Shown here one piece after another: positions 45,771 to 54,454 of a stretch of 64,000 nt of DNA. Below the pieces are notes generated by a model that was not told the origin of the DNA, ran no database searches, and saw only the letters and a program-made list of their open reading frames with translations. The stretch is from Gammaproteobacteria bacterium (GTDB taxonomy: Bacteria; Pseudomonadota; Gammaproteobacteria; Pseudomonadales; Pseudohongiellaceae), in the NCBI GenBank assembly GCA_030654835.1, contig JAURWS010000008.1, positions 23,099 through 87,098 on the forward strand, in the 5' to 3' direction. Position numbers and translations under genes: made by a program. How positions within the stretch are numbered: the stretch's first letter is position 1; each line of letters opens with the position of its first letter.

Positions 45771-46381
45771 TTGCCATTGTCGACTATGAGATCGGTAACC
45801 TCGCCGCAATCGCCAATATGCTTCACCGGCTGGGCGCGGCGTGCGAGATTACGGCGGATCCAGAAAAAATTGGGCGTGCCGACAAGCTGATTCTGCCAGG
45901 AAACGGGGCCTTTGATGCTTGCATGCAGGGCCTGCGTGCTACGGGTCTGATTCCCTTGCTGACCGAAAAAGTGCTGGTGGAGAAAGTCCCCCTGCTAGGA
46001 ATTTGTGTGGGGGCTCAAATGCTGGGGCATGGCAGCGACGAAGGTCGGGAGGCAGGGCTGGGCTGGATGGACATTCAGGTCAAGCGGTTTCCAGACCTAC
46101 CCGGTATACGGGTTCCGTACATGGGATGGGGGGACGTGAGGAAAACGCATCCTTACCATCCGCTCACGCAGGGGATCAGTGATGATGCGAGGTTTTATTT
46201 CGTCCACAGTTATTACCTTTCGCCGGTGGACCCCGAGGATGTCCTGCTAACCGCCCAACACGGCATCGAGTTCGCTGCCGCTGTAGGTCGCGCGAATATT
46301 GCTGGCGTGCAGTTCCATCCGGAGAAAAGCCACAGGTTTGGCAAACAACTTCTTGGGCAATTCGCGGGTGGTCGCCCATGA
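45767..46381 (+). CDS. hisH: HisH-like glutamine amidotransferase subunit 2
   Basis: This is a 204-residue class I glutaminase with nucleophile Cys80 in LLGICVGAQML and His184/Glu186 in GVQFHPEKSH; VDYEIGNLAAIANML is the HisH-type start. With the next gene it forms the HisH2/HisF2 pair that feeds ammonia to WbpG in P. aeruginosa-type loci. The matching WbpG-like gene is at 51077, about 4 kb downstream. It differs widely from the hisH at 21957, so the two modules are not a recent duplication. It overlaps the next gene as ATGA. Confidence 0.9.
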   Translation: MIAIVDYEIGNLAAIANMLHRLGAACEITADPEKIGRADKLILPGNGAFDACMQGLRATGLIPLLTEKVLVEKVPLLGICVGAQMLGHGSDEGREAGLGWMDIQVKRFPDLPGIRVPYMGWGDVRKTHPYHPLTQGISDDARFYFVHSYYLSPVDPEDVLLTAQHGIEFAAAVGRANIAGVQFHPEKSHRFGKQLLGQFAGGRP

Positions 46382-47124
46382 CGCGCGCGCGCGTCATTCC
46401 CTGCCTTCTGCTGCGCGGGCATGGATTGGTCAAGACCAGAAAATTCAGCAATCCCGTCTACGTTGGAGATCCAGTAAATGCGGTTCGTATCTTCAGTGAG
46501 AAAGAAGTTGACGAGCTGGTCATCCTGGACATTGATGCTTCCCGCGAAGGCCGCGAGCCCAACTACGAACTCATTGCGGAAATTGCAGGTGAATGTTTCA
46601 TGCCGGTGGCTTATGGCGGCGGCATCAAAACCCTGGCGCAGGCCCGCAGATTGATACGTTGTGGCATCGAGAAGGTTGTGATCAATTCGGCTGCGTTTGA
46701 CTCTACGGGCGTCATCAGGGATATCGCAGATGTCTTTGGTAGCCAGGCTGTTGTGGGGGCTATGGACGCCAGGAGAACCCTGTTTGGAGGGCATCGCTTG
46801 TTCGCCAAATCGGGCACGGTGGAGACCGGGATCAAACCGGAAGACCATGCCGAGGTGCTCGAGCGTGCTGGAGCGGGAGAGATATTCCTGAACAGCATCG
46901 ATTCAGATGGGCAGATGCAGGGATTTGATTTGCCTTTGATCCAAAAAGTGGCGCGGCGAGTCAGGGTTCCTGTCATTGCCTGTGGAGGCGCGGGTACTCC
47001 CGACCATCTGCGGCAGGCGTTGGCTGAGGGTGAAGCCTCCGCCGTAGCTGCTGGAAGCCTGTTCGTGTTTCATGGCAAACATCGTGCCGTGTTGATCAAC
47101 TATCCGACCGGTATTTTTTTCTAG
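46378..47124 (+). CDS. hisF: HisF-like subunit 2 of the WbpG-type amidation system
   Basis: This is a 248-residue TIM-barrel protein. VIPCLLLRGHGLVKTRKF opens it, with Leu11 at the position of HisF Asp11. Asp130 in GAMDARR and Asp175 in LNSIDSDG are kept, along with the phosphate-binding AYGGGIK and IACGGAG. Loss of Asp11 only is what I expect of HisF2 proteins that serve WbpG-type sugar amidination. It ends SLFVFHGKHRAVLINYP, also typical of that subgroup. It gives a useful comparison for the more degenerate HisF-like protein at 22561. GC content falls sharply in the genes after it. Confidence 0.88.
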   Translation: MTRARVIPCLLLRGHGLVKTRKFSNPVYVGDPVNAVRIFSEKEVDELVILDIDASREGREPNYELIAEIAGECFMPVAYGGGIKTLAQARRLIRCGIEKVVINSAAFDSTGVIRDIADVFGSQAVVGAMDARRTLFGGHRLFAKSGTVETGIKPEDHAEVLERAGAGEIFLNSIDSDGQMQGFDLPLIQKVARRVRVPVIACGGAGTPDHLRQALAEGEASAVAAGSLFVFHGKHRAVLINYPTGIFF

Positions 47125-47133
47125 AGGATTCAT

Positions 47134-48483
47134 ATGTCGAAGTGGTCGGGAGCGTGTGAGTGGTTCAGGTCGTTCGGGAACAGCCATCGATATCCGATCA
47201 TGCTGTTGCTGTATCTGGCATTTTCCGCGACTGTCGTTCATGTGCACGCGATACGGTTTACGGACAACTCGGGTAGCGGATTGAGAATGTGGAACATGAG
47301 CGCCACCGGATGGATCGGCGTCGTCCTCTCATTGCCTTACCTTGCCTGGACTATTTCACGTATCACTGGTCTTCCCTCGGACTTTTTTAAATTGTTTTAC
47401 AGCGTCATTGCAGTGACGTCTTATCTACTGCTTCATTCCGTCTACGGACCTGTGCCCTACATTGTCATCATCACTGGGATAGCTATTTTGATGATTCCAT
47501 TGGTGATTCTTGAGGTATTCAAGCGAATCAAGCTCTCGCTGCCAGTAAGGGGTTTTCTTCAATCGTCGCACATCGACGCGTTGATAGCCCTGGTGCTTCT
47601 TGTGGTCGTGGTCTTTGCTTACATGCGTCCACCGGCAAATGCCGGCTTTGGGCTTCTTGATATTTATATTCGTCGCCTTGAAGGCCGGCATACCTATCCC
47701 GCTGGAACGCTGTTGGCTTACGGTTTGGCCATGAGCATGAATGGCTTTTCGCCTTATCTTGCGTTCAGGGCAGGGCTCAAAATGCGCATGGACTTGCTTG
47801 TACTGTCGATGGCCGCAGTGGTTTTCTTCTACTGGCTTCTGGGCGTCAAGGCCCCCTTCCTTTATATTGCTGTGAGTTTTCTGTTGGGGTTGGTTGTGAG
47901 AAAAAACATACTCAGACCGATGGCCTATTACTGCATGGTTGCAGTGCTCATTCTCTGGATGCTTGTTTTGGTAGACTTGGCTTGGGGAGGTCGTAATTTA
48001 GTAGTGGCCAATTACTTTTTCATGCGAGTTTTTTCTGTTCAAGCAGAAACACAGAGTATGTACATGAAGTTTTTGTTTGATCCAAAGTTGATCCCATGGT
48101 CGTGGATAACGGGTTCCAGTGACCCCAGTTTTGTTGCCACGTACTACATTGGCGAACACTACAGCAACAATCCGGACAACAATGCCAATACCAATGCCTT
48201 TCTCTATCAGATAACTGCCAAAGGCATCATGGGATACTTGGCGGCCATCGCGTTTGTACCGCTTTTTCTCGTGGCACTTGACCGACTATTTCAGGCCAGT
48301 CGAAATCCGTCCTATTTGTTTTTAGGCTTTCTGTACGGCATTCTTGTTGTTGAACAGGCCTTTACGGTCGCCATGCTTTCTTCGGGCGTCGCGGTGTTGT
48401 TTCTGCTAACTCTTTTCGAGAGGCGCATAGATCCACCTAGCCCTAAGCTGGAGTCTGCTGCGTCAATTTTGAAAGCAGAGTGA
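47134..48483 (+). CDS. Polytopic membrane protein, candidate O-antigen polymerase (Wzy-like) A
   Basis: This 449-residue protein has about ten to twelve hydrophobic helices and no soluble domain. Mid-protein ANAGFGLLDIYIRRLEGRH and LAMSMNGFSPYLAFRAG and the C-terminal VVEQAFTVAMLSSGVAVLF are shared almost word for word with the protein at 49641, so the two are paralogues. Wzy polymerases are poorly conserved. The call rests on topology, on the neighbouring wzz and wzx, and on a large loop between late helices (residues about 310-365). The local GC is lower than in the flanking wbp-like genes. It starts 9 bases after the hisF-like gene, with AGAGGA before ATG 47134. Confidence 0.6.
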   Translation: MSKWSGACEWFRSFGNSHRYPIMLLLYLAFSATVVHVHAIRFTDNSGSGLRMWNMSATGWIGVVLSLPYLAWTISRITGLPSDFFKLFYSVIAVTSYLLLHSVYGPVPYIVIITGIAILMIPLVILEVFKRIKLSLPVRGFLQSSHIDALIALVLLVVVVFAYMRPPANAGFGLLDIYIRRLEGRHTYPAGTLLAYGLAMSMNGFSPYLAFRAGLKMRMDLLVLSMAAVVFFYWLLGVKAPFLYIAVSFLLGLVVRKNILRPMAYYCMVAVLILWMLVLVDLAWGGRNLVVANYFFMRVFSVQAETQSMYMKFLFDPKLIPWSWITGSSDPSFVATYYIGEHYSNNPDNNANTNAFLYQITAKGIMGYLAAIAFVPLFLVALDRLFQASRNPSYLFLGFLYGILVVEQAFTVAMLSSGVAVLFLLTLFERRIDPPSPKLESAASILKAE

Positions 48484-48571
48484 AGGCTGCGCAATGGAAA
48501 GTAGTAGTAGCTGTCTTGGCATTTGAGCCAAAGCCTTACCTCGGCTAGGAGTGCAGCAGTTATCGTACGTT

Positions 48572-48590
48572 TTCGGCCTTTTTTGCCGAA
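48572..48590. other. Small inverted repeat upstream of wzz
   Basis: A perfect six-base stem (TTCGGC / GCCGAA) encloses a seven-base T-rich loop, CTTTTTT, in the 148-base gap between the wzy-like gene and wzz. No U-run follows the second arm, so it is a poor match to an intrinsic terminator. It might be a pause or attenuation site ahead of wzz, or chance. The ribosome site AAGGTGGAG precedes ATG 48632. No clear -35/-10 pair was found in the gap. Confidence 0.3.
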
Positions 48591-48631
48591 TGTTGAATGT
48601 TTTATTGGGCTAATAAAGGGAAGGTGGAGTT

Positions 48632-49504
48632 ATGTCGGGGTCTTATTCCGAAGAATACCAACTGAAAGATGCTGTTGCATTTATTCGCCGTGCGTGGCTT
48701 TGGCTCATCAGTTTTGGGCTATTGGGCCTCCTGGTAGGAGGCATATATTCAACGTTACGACCGCAGTACTATGAGGCTAGCGGGCAAATTGAACTTGCCA
48801 AATATCAACCTTACGAGATCGATCCGGATATAGGTATTGAAAAATACGTGACCGACCTTAACGCTACTGTCGATTTGATCAGGGCTGCCGATTTCTTAGA
48901 TGGTGACAATGGGGAGAAGTGTGGGTTCAATACTGGGGGAAACAGAGGGTCAGTAATTTCTCAACGGATGCGAGCTTTTGTTGTCCCTAATACTCCCTAC
49001 ATTGGAGTCACTGTAAAAGCCATTAGCGAAGTTGCTGCGAAAGAATGTATCGAGGCCATTTTCCGGAAAGTTGAACCCCTACAACTTGAGCATTTGCGAA
49101 AGCGGGATGCCTATACTGTTAAGAAAATTCGTGAGCTTGACAACCTTTTCACGGATAGGCTGGATGGTGTTCAGAAGCTAAAGACGACGTTCGGCCTAAT
49201 TGTTATTCCAATTGACCCAAAGAACGGAAGTCCTTTGATGCAAATAAGCACACCGACTGGTCCTAAGCTGCTGTATATGGATGCGGATGCTGATTTTGTT
49301 ACGGCTAAGAGAAGGCTCGAGACGTGGAAGCGGTACCTTGACACATCAGAACTCCGCAAGCCAAAGCTTTCTGCGGTGAAAGTTTATCGTGCAAATAGTT
49401 TCCCGCCGACCCGCATCCTGTTGCTGATGGGGTTGGCTGTGGGACTGGGTGTAGGAGGGCTATCATTTGTCATTCGCAGCAAAATTTTACGGCCAGGTGT
49501 CTAG
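48632..49504 (+). CDS. wzz: Wzz-type polysaccharide chain-length determinant
   Basis: This 290-residue protein has two membrane helices at about 20-42 (AWLWLISFGLLGLLVGGIY) and 262-284 (ILLLMGLAVGLGVGGLSFVI), with a periplasmic domain of about 220 residues between, the layout of Wzz proteins that set O-chain length with Wzy. TLRPQYYEASGQIELAKYQ after the first helix and NSFPPTRILLLM before the second match the family. It has no kinase domain. GC is near 47-48% on two lines counted by hand, well under the cytoplasmic enzyme genes. It is flanked by the two Wzy-like paralogues. Confidence 0.85.
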   Translation: MSGSYSEEYQLKDAVAFIRRAWLWLISFGLLGLLVGGIYSTLRPQYYEASGQIELAKYQPYEIDPDIGIEKYVTDLNATVDLIRAADFLDGDNGEKCGFNTGGNRGSVISQRMRAFVVPNTPYIGVTVKAISEVAAKECIEAIFRKVEPLQLEHLRKRDAYTVKKIRELDNLFTDRLDGVQKLKTTFGLIVIPIDPKNGSPLMQISTPTGPKLLYMDADADFVTAKRRLETWKRYLDTSELRKPKLSAVKVYRANSFPPTRILLLMGLAVGLGVGGLSFVIRSKILRPGV

Positions 49505-49640
49505 TTGTGGTGCTGAACTGCCGCACTGCCTTGCTGTATTGGGCTATTGTCCATCAGCGAGTGCTCATGTCCATTGCCGCAAGTGAACTCACTTTGAATT
49601 GCCCGTTTTCTTTTCGCGTATATTCGGCGCGCTCATTCGA

Positions 49641-50969
49641 ATGCTAGCCCGGTCCCGCCCTTCAAATGCGCCATTTGCATTTGGCCGATTTCTCGGAATC
49701 CTGATATTGCTTGTGTTTTACACGTGGGCACTAATAGATACCTATGACCGTCAAATCGCGTTGGCTAACACGGGCATGTTCCCGCTAATCACGACCAACC
49801 TGGCATGGATCTATTGTTTGGCCGTCACCTTCTGGCTGGCAAGCGTATTGGCGAAAGCCAGAGGAGAGCCAAGCGATTTTTTCCTGATTTTTTATTGCTC
49901 GATTGTTCTGATCTCTTTTTTGGTGTTGCACTCTGTGGCTGAGGAGGTGGATGATCGGAGGCTGACGATATTTCTGGCATTCCTGATTGTTCCTGTGGTG
50001 GCGTTGGCCATTTTCAAAAAATTTATTCCTCAGTTGAAGATGGTAGGGATACTGAGTTCGCACGCTGTTCAAAATTTAGTTGTTGGAGTGGTATGCCTGA
50101 CGCTGCTCGCTGCGCTCTCAAATGCGCCGGCAAGTGCTGGATTTGGTTTGGATAATTCTTACACGAGGAGGCTTGAGGCACGCGAAATATATCTATCGGG
50201 AGAGTTGATTTCCTATGCATTGGCAATGTGTATGAACGGCTTTGTGCCGTATCTCGCTTTCAGGGCTGGCGCGGGAAAAAGCAAGAGCCTCTTGTTGTTC
50301 TCGAGCTGTGCAGCGTTGTTCTTTTTTTGGCTGATGGGGGCAAAGGCACCCTTCTTTTACGTTGCAATTGCATTCTTGCTCGGCACTGTTATAAAAATGG
50401 GCGCACTGAAATACTTCGCTCTTTTGTTAGTGGGGGGGGTCGTTGGGCTCTACTTTGGCGTCTTGGCAGAGTGGCAGATATTCGACGGGTATTCGATGAT
50501 CGTCGATTATTTTTTTCGCAGGGTTTTTGCGGATCAAGCGGCAGTGCTGAATTTTTACTTCAATTTTTTAACAAGCACAAAACCCTTTGAATGGGACTGG
50601 TTGCTCGGTGCGATTGATTCTTCTTTTCAGGTGACATACTTTATTGGCGAAGCATACGTTCATAACGTAGATGCCAATGTGAATACCAACGCGTTTTTGC
50701 ATGCATTGTCTGGCAATGGGTTATTAGGGTACTTCTCTGCTGTTGTCTTTATTTCCGTATTCCTCGTGGTCTCTGATCGGTTGTTTAAATCAAGTGGAAA
50801 TCCTGCATACATATTCCTAGGTTTTATGTACGGCTTATTGGTCATTGAACAAGCTTTTACCGTAGCAATGATTTCATCGGGTATTGGAGTGTTATTTGTT
50901 CTTACTCTCTTGGAGAGGGCTCCCCCTCGTCTACGCATTGCCGATCCGCCCGCGAACGAACTGCCTTAG
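49641..50969 (+). CDS. Polytopic membrane protein, candidate O-antigen polymerase (Wzy-like) B
   Basis: This 442-residue integral membrane protein is paralogous to the one at 47134: ASAGFGLDNSYTRRLEARE, LAMCMNGFVPYLAFRAG, WLMGAKAPFFYVAIAFLLG, NTNAFLHALSGNGLLGYF and EQAFTVAMISSGIGVLFVLT align along the whole length. A 60-base line within it (50521-50580) counts only about 38% GC. ATG 49641 is chosen by matching the paralogue's short leader. TTG 49599 is in frame and would add 14 residues. Duplicated polymerases either side of wzz may make alternative linkages, or one may be a relic. Both frames are intact. Confidence 0.6.
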   Translation: MLARSRPSNAPFAFGRFLGILILLVFYTWALIDTYDRQIALANTGMFPLITTNLAWIYCLAVTFWLASVLAKARGEPSDFFLIFYCSIVLISFLVLHSVAEEVDDRRLTIFLAFLIVPVVALAIFKKFIPQLKMVGILSSHAVQNLVVGVVCLTLLAALSNAPASAGFGLDNSYTRRLEAREIYLSGELISYALAMCMNGFVPYLAFRAGAGKSKSLLLFSSCAALFFFWLMGAKAPFFYVAIAFLLGTVIKMGALKYFALLLVGGVVGLYFGVLAEWQIFDGYSMIVDYFFRRVFADQAAVLNFYFNFLTSTKPFEWDWLLGAIDSSFQVTYFIGEAYVHNVDANVNTNAFLHALSGNGLLGYFSAVVFISVFLVVSDRLFKSSGNPAYIFLGFMYGLLVIEQAFTVAMISSGIGVLFVLTLLERAPPRLRIADPPANELP

Positions 50970-50979
50970 CAACTAAACC

Positions 50980-50985
50980 TATAAT
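50980..50985 (+). promoter_or_regulatory. Possible -10 element upstream of the WbpG-like gene
   Basis: An exact TATAAT lies in the 107-base gap before the amidotransferase gene at 51077, just after the wzy-like B stop. No good -35 hexamer stands 16-18 bases upstream (CGAACT is the best available), so the call is weak. The position would let the wbpG-to-wbpM part be transcribed apart from the low-GC insert. Confidence 0.25.
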
Positions 50986-51076
50986 CTGCGCACAGCAAAT
51001 TAGCTATCGTCTATCGGCAGCGAGGGCGGTGGTCTAAGCGGTCTGATGTGGCGTCGAACAAGCAAATGAGTATTCA

Positions 51077-52216
51077 ATGAATGACTATCAGCAATGCATC
51101 CGATGCGTGATGGATACCAGCGATCCCGAAATCACCTTTGATGCCCAAGGCGCTTGCAATCATTGCCGTCATTTTGATGAAGTCACTCGCAAGGAGTGGT
51201 TTCCCAATGAGGAGGGCGCCAGAAAATGGGCGGCGCTCGCCGACCAAATTCGCGCTGTCGGCAAGGGGCAGGAATACGACTGCATTCTCGGTCTGAGTGG
51301 AGGCGTTGACAGCTCCTATCTGGCTCTCAAGGTGAAGGACTGGGGTCTGCGCCCTCTGGTTGTTCATGTGGATGCCGGGTGGAACAGCGAACTGGCGGTG
51401 GCCAATGTCGAGAAGATCGTCAAATATTGCAACTTTGATCTGCACACGCATGTGGTGGACTGGGAGGAGATGCGCGACTTGCACCTTGCCTATCTGAAGG
51501 CAGGGGTTGCCAATCAGGATGTGCCGCAAGACCACGTGTTTTTTGCCAGCCTCTATCACTTCGCGACCCGCAACAAAATCCGCTACATACTCAGCGGCGG
51601 CAATTTGGCCACGGAGGGAATCTTCCCGAAGGCCTGGCACGGTAGCGCCATGGATGCTGTCAACCTGAAGGCAATTCACGCCAAGTACGGCGAGCGGCCA
51701 CTGAAAACCTACAGCACCATCGGGTTTTTTGACTACTTCTTCTGGTATCCCTTCATCAAGAAGATGCGGACGGCACGCCCACTGAACTACATGCCTTACA
51801 ACAAGCAGGAGGCCGCCGACGAGCTGGAGCGCACCATGGGCTGGCGTGCTTACGGGCGCAAGCATGGGGAGTCACTTTTTACCAAGCTCTTCCAGAATTA
51901 TTATTTGCCGACGAAATTTGGCTACGATAAGCGCAAGCCCCATTTTTCCAGCCTGATTGTCTCCGGCCAGATGTCGCGGGACGAAGCACTGGCAAAACTC
52001 GCGGAACCCCTGTATGACCCGCAGGAACTTGAAATCGACATTGCTTATTTCTGCAAGAAACTTCGCATCACCCGTCAGCAGTTCGATGGCTTTTTGACGG
52101 CACCTTCGCATCATCACACGGACTTTGCCACCTGGGACGGGCGCTATCGTCTGCTCAAGAAGGTGCAGAGCCTGATTGAACGCATGCTCGGGCGTCAGGT
52201 GAAGGTCTATTCCTGA
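51077..52216 (+). CDS. wbpG: WbpG-like N-acetyl-sugar amidotransferase
   Basis: This is a 379-residue ATP-dependent amidotransferase. The zinc knuckle uses Cys7, Cys10, Cys27 and Cys30, and the PP-loop LSGGVDSSY (SGGVDS at 74-79) is intact. LVVHVDAGWNSELAVANVEKI, LSGGNLATEG and KFGYDKRKPHFSSLI are typical of WbpG. With HisH2/HisF2 it converts an N-acetyl to an N-acetimidoyl group on a ManNAc3NAcA-type sugar in P. aeruginosa. WbpH- and WbpI-like genes follow, which supports the same role. It is the third member of this family in the window and closest in form to true WbpG. Confidence 0.9.
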   Translation: MNDYQQCIRCVMDTSDPEITFDAQGACNHCRHFDEVTRKEWFPNEEGARKWAALADQIRAVGKGQEYDCILGLSGGVDSSYLALKVKDWGLRPLVVHVDAGWNSELAVANVEKIVKYCNFDLHTHVVDWEEMRDLHLAYLKAGVANQDVPQDHVFFASLYHFATRNKIRYILSGGNLATEGIFPKAWHGSAMDAVNLKAIHAKYGERPLKTYSTIGFFDYFFWYPFIKKMRTARPLNYMPYNKQEAADELERTMGWRAYGRKHGESLFTKLFQNYYLPTKFGYDKRKPHFSSLIVSGQMSRDEALAKLAEPLYDPQELEIDIAYFCKKLRITRQQFDGFLTAPSHHHTDFATWDGRYRLLKKVQSLIERMLGRQVKVYS

Positions 52217-52217
52217 G

Positions 52218-53369
52218 ATGACTGCCGCTAAATTGCAGTGGGTGCACCTGAGCACCGTTCATCCGCGCACCGACACCCGGATATTCATCAAGCAGGTCGT
52301 CACCCTGTTCTCCGCCCTGCCGTCGGGCGTCAGCCTTGTGGTGGCCGATGGCCTTGGCGACAGTGCGCCGGCAGGCCAGCCGCCTGTCTACGATTTGGGC
52401 AAACTGCCGGCCAGCCGTTTCCGGCGGGCCGTAGCGGGCAACCTCCGGGCGTTCCGGTTTTTCAGGCGCACTCGGCCGCAACTGGTGCATTTCCATGATC
52501 CGGAGCTGATCCCGCTGGGTATAGTGCTTCGTTTGTTGGGTTGCAAGGTGATTTATGACGTCCATGAGGACGTGCCGCGCCAGACCATGAGCAAACACTG
52601 GATTCCGGTAATCTTCCGCTGGCCAGTGGCCACGGCGACGGCCGCGATGGAATGGCTGGCCGGCCTGCTGTTCAGCGGCATTGTGCCTGCTACGTCCACA
52701 ATCGCGGCCCGCTTTCCTTCGCGCAAAACGGTCCTGGTGCAGAATTTTCCTATTCAGTCTGAGTTGGTTCTCGCAGAGCCGGTTATGTACGCGGAGCGGC
52801 CGCCCAAATTCGCGTATGTCGGCGGCGTGGCTGACATTCGTGGCGGCAGGGAGATGGTGCAGGCGCTTGAGTATCTCGCCGACTTGCCGGATGTCCGTCT
52901 TGAAATGGCGGGTGGTATCAGTCCCGAGGTCTTTGCGGAGGAACTCCCGCGTTTGCCGGGCTGGCAGAAGGTGATCTACCGCGGATTGATCGGCCGCCAG
53001 GAAGTCGCGCGCCTTTTGGGAAGCGCGAGGGCGGGTCTGGTACTGTTTCATCCCATGCCAAACCATGTGGATGCACAGCCCAACAAGATGTTTGAGTACA
53101 TGTCAACCGGACTGCCGGTGATCGCGTCGGACTTTCCCCTCTGGCGGGAGATTGTGGCAGGCGCCGGTTGCGGTTTGCTGGTCGATCCCATGGATCCCCG
53201 CGCCATTGCTGACGCATTGCGCTGGGTGCTTGACCACCCGGAAGAGGCAGAGGCCATGGGAAAAAAGGGCCAGGAAGCCGTGAAGAAGATCTATAACTGG
53301 GAACATGAGGCTGTTCAACTGAAGGGCCTGTACTTGAGGTTATTTCCCGTTCAAGCAGTTTCAGCATGA
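52218..53369 (+). CDS. GT4 glycosyltransferase, WbpH-like position
   Basis: This 383-residue GT-B enzyme has an N-terminal half QWVHLSTVHPRTDTRIFIKQ, LVHFHDPELIPLGIVLRL and VIYDVHEDVPRQ, and a C-terminal half FAYVGGVADIRGGREMVQAL, QPNKMFEYMSTGLPVIASD (E-x7-E region). The HPRTDTRIF opening and HFHDPEL are typical of transferases of the WbpH/WlbH group that follow WbpG-type genes. It probably adds an aminouronic acid or HexNAc to the growing repeat unit. It starts two bases after the wbpG-like stop and overlaps the epimerase gene as ATGA. Confidence 0.85.
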   Translation: MTAAKLQWVHLSTVHPRTDTRIFIKQVVTLFSALPSGVSLVVADGLGDSAPAGQPPVYDLGKLPASRFRRAVAGNLRAFRFFRRTRPQLVHFHDPELIPLGIVLRLLGCKVIYDVHEDVPRQTMSKHWIPVIFRWPVATATAAMEWLAGLLFSGIVPATSTIAARFPSRKTVLVQNFPIQSELVLAEPVMYAERPPKFAYVGGVADIRGGREMVQALEYLADLPDVRLEMAGGISPEVFAEELPRLPGWQKVIYRGLIGRQEVARLLGSARAGLVLFHPMPNHVDAQPNKMFEYMSTGLPVIASDFPLWREIVAGAGCGLLVDPMDPRAIADALRWVLDHPEEAEAMGKKGQEAVKKIYNWEHEAVQLKGLYLRLFPVQAVSA

Positions 53370-54454
53370 AAAAAATAGTCACAGTTCTGGGTGCGCGCCC
53401 CCAGTTCATCAAGGCGAGTGTTGTCTCCGATGCCATCGCGAAAACCAGCACATTGAACGAAGTGGTGGTTCACACGGGGCAACATTTTGACCCCAACATG
53501 TCGGATGTGTTTTTTGCGGAGCTGGGCATGCCCAGGCCCAAGCATCATCTCAATATCCATGGCGGGTCTCATGGGGACATGACGGGGCGCATGCTTGTGG
53601 AAATTGAGCGTGTTCTGCAAAGCGAGAGACCTGACGCGGTCCTTGTGTACGGCGACACCAACTCGACGCTGGCTGGCGCGCTGGCTGCCGTCAAACTGCA
53701 CATTCCCGTGGCTCATGTCGAGGCTGGCCTGCGCTCGTTCAACATGCGGATGCCTGAAGAGATCAACCGCATCCTCACCGACAGGATCTCCTCGTGGTTG
53801 TTTGCGCCAACACAGGCAGCCGCAGAACATCTGGAAAATGAGGGCATTGACCCCGCGATGGTTCATCGCGTAGGAGACGTCATGTATGACGTTGCCTTGC
53901 AGCATGGTAGCCGGGTGTCTTCTGAGGGCGGGCTGCTTGGGCGTCTGGGCCTTGAGCCTCAGGGGTATGTGCTGGCGACGGTGCATCGAGCGGAAAATAC
54001 TGACAGTTCGCAGCGCCTGGCAACGATTGTCGACGCGCTTGAGGCGACGGCGCAGAACACGCGAGTCGTGTGGCCATTGCACCCCCGCACCAGGGCGATA
54101 TTGCGCGATGCAGGCCGGCTGGATGCCCTTGCTGCCAAAGTGCAGCTGATTGATCCCGTCGGCTACCTCGACATGGTGCAGCTCGAAAAGTATGCCGCGT
54201 TGATTGCCACCGATTCGGGCGGTGTGCAAAAAGAAGCATTTTTTCACGGCGTCCCCTGTGTCACTCTGCGGGATGAAACCGAATGGGTAGAACTGGTTGA
54301 ATCGGGTTGGAATCGCCTTGCGCCGCCCGACGATGCGCATCAGCTCGTCGATGCCATACGAACGGGCCGGGGCAGCATCGGCAGGCCCGTCACACCGTAT
54401 GGTGACGGCCATGCCGCACGCGCCATCGCGAAAAAACTGGCGGAGATGTCATGA
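53366..54454 (+). CDS. wbpI: Non-hydrolysing UDP-HexNAc 2-epimerase, WecB/WbpI family
   Basis: This 362-residue GT-B epimerase has VLGARPQFIKAS at 7-18, HTGQHFDPNMSDVFF, YGDTNSTLAGALAA, HVEAGLRSFNMRMPEE, TVHRAENTD and IATDSGGVQKEAFFHG, all catalytic-core segments of WecB/WbpI. WecB acts on UDP-GlcNAc and WbpI on UDP-GlcNAc3NAcA to give the manno form. Position after WbpG- and WbpH-like genes favours WbpI. The upstream enzymes of that route (WbpA, B, D, E) were not recognised as a set in this window, so plain UDP-ManNAc production remains possible. It overlaps the next start as ATGA. Confidence 0.88.
   Translation: MKKIVTVLGARPQFIKASVVSDAIAKTSTLNEVVVHTGQHFDPNMSDVFFAELGMPRPKHHLNIHGGSHGDMTGRMLVEIERVLQSERPDAVLVYGDTNSTLAGALAAVKLHIPVAHVEAGLRSFNMRMPEEINRILTDRISSWLFAPTQAAAEHLENEGIDPAMVHRVGDVMYDVALQHGSRVSSEGGLLGRLGLEPQGYVLATVHRAENTDSSQRLATIVDALEATAQNTRVVWPLHPRTRAILRDAGRLDALAAKVQLIDPVGYLDMVQLEKYAALIATDSGGVQKEAFFHGVPCVTLRDETEWVELVESGWNRLAPPDDAHQLVDAIRTGRGSIGRPVTPYGDGHAARAIAKKLAEMS

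Noticed and set aside
47134..50969. Insertion sequence or prophage as the cause of the low-GC segment
   Set aside because: No transposase, integrase, terminal inverted repeat or target duplication was visible. All genes fit polysaccharide assembly.
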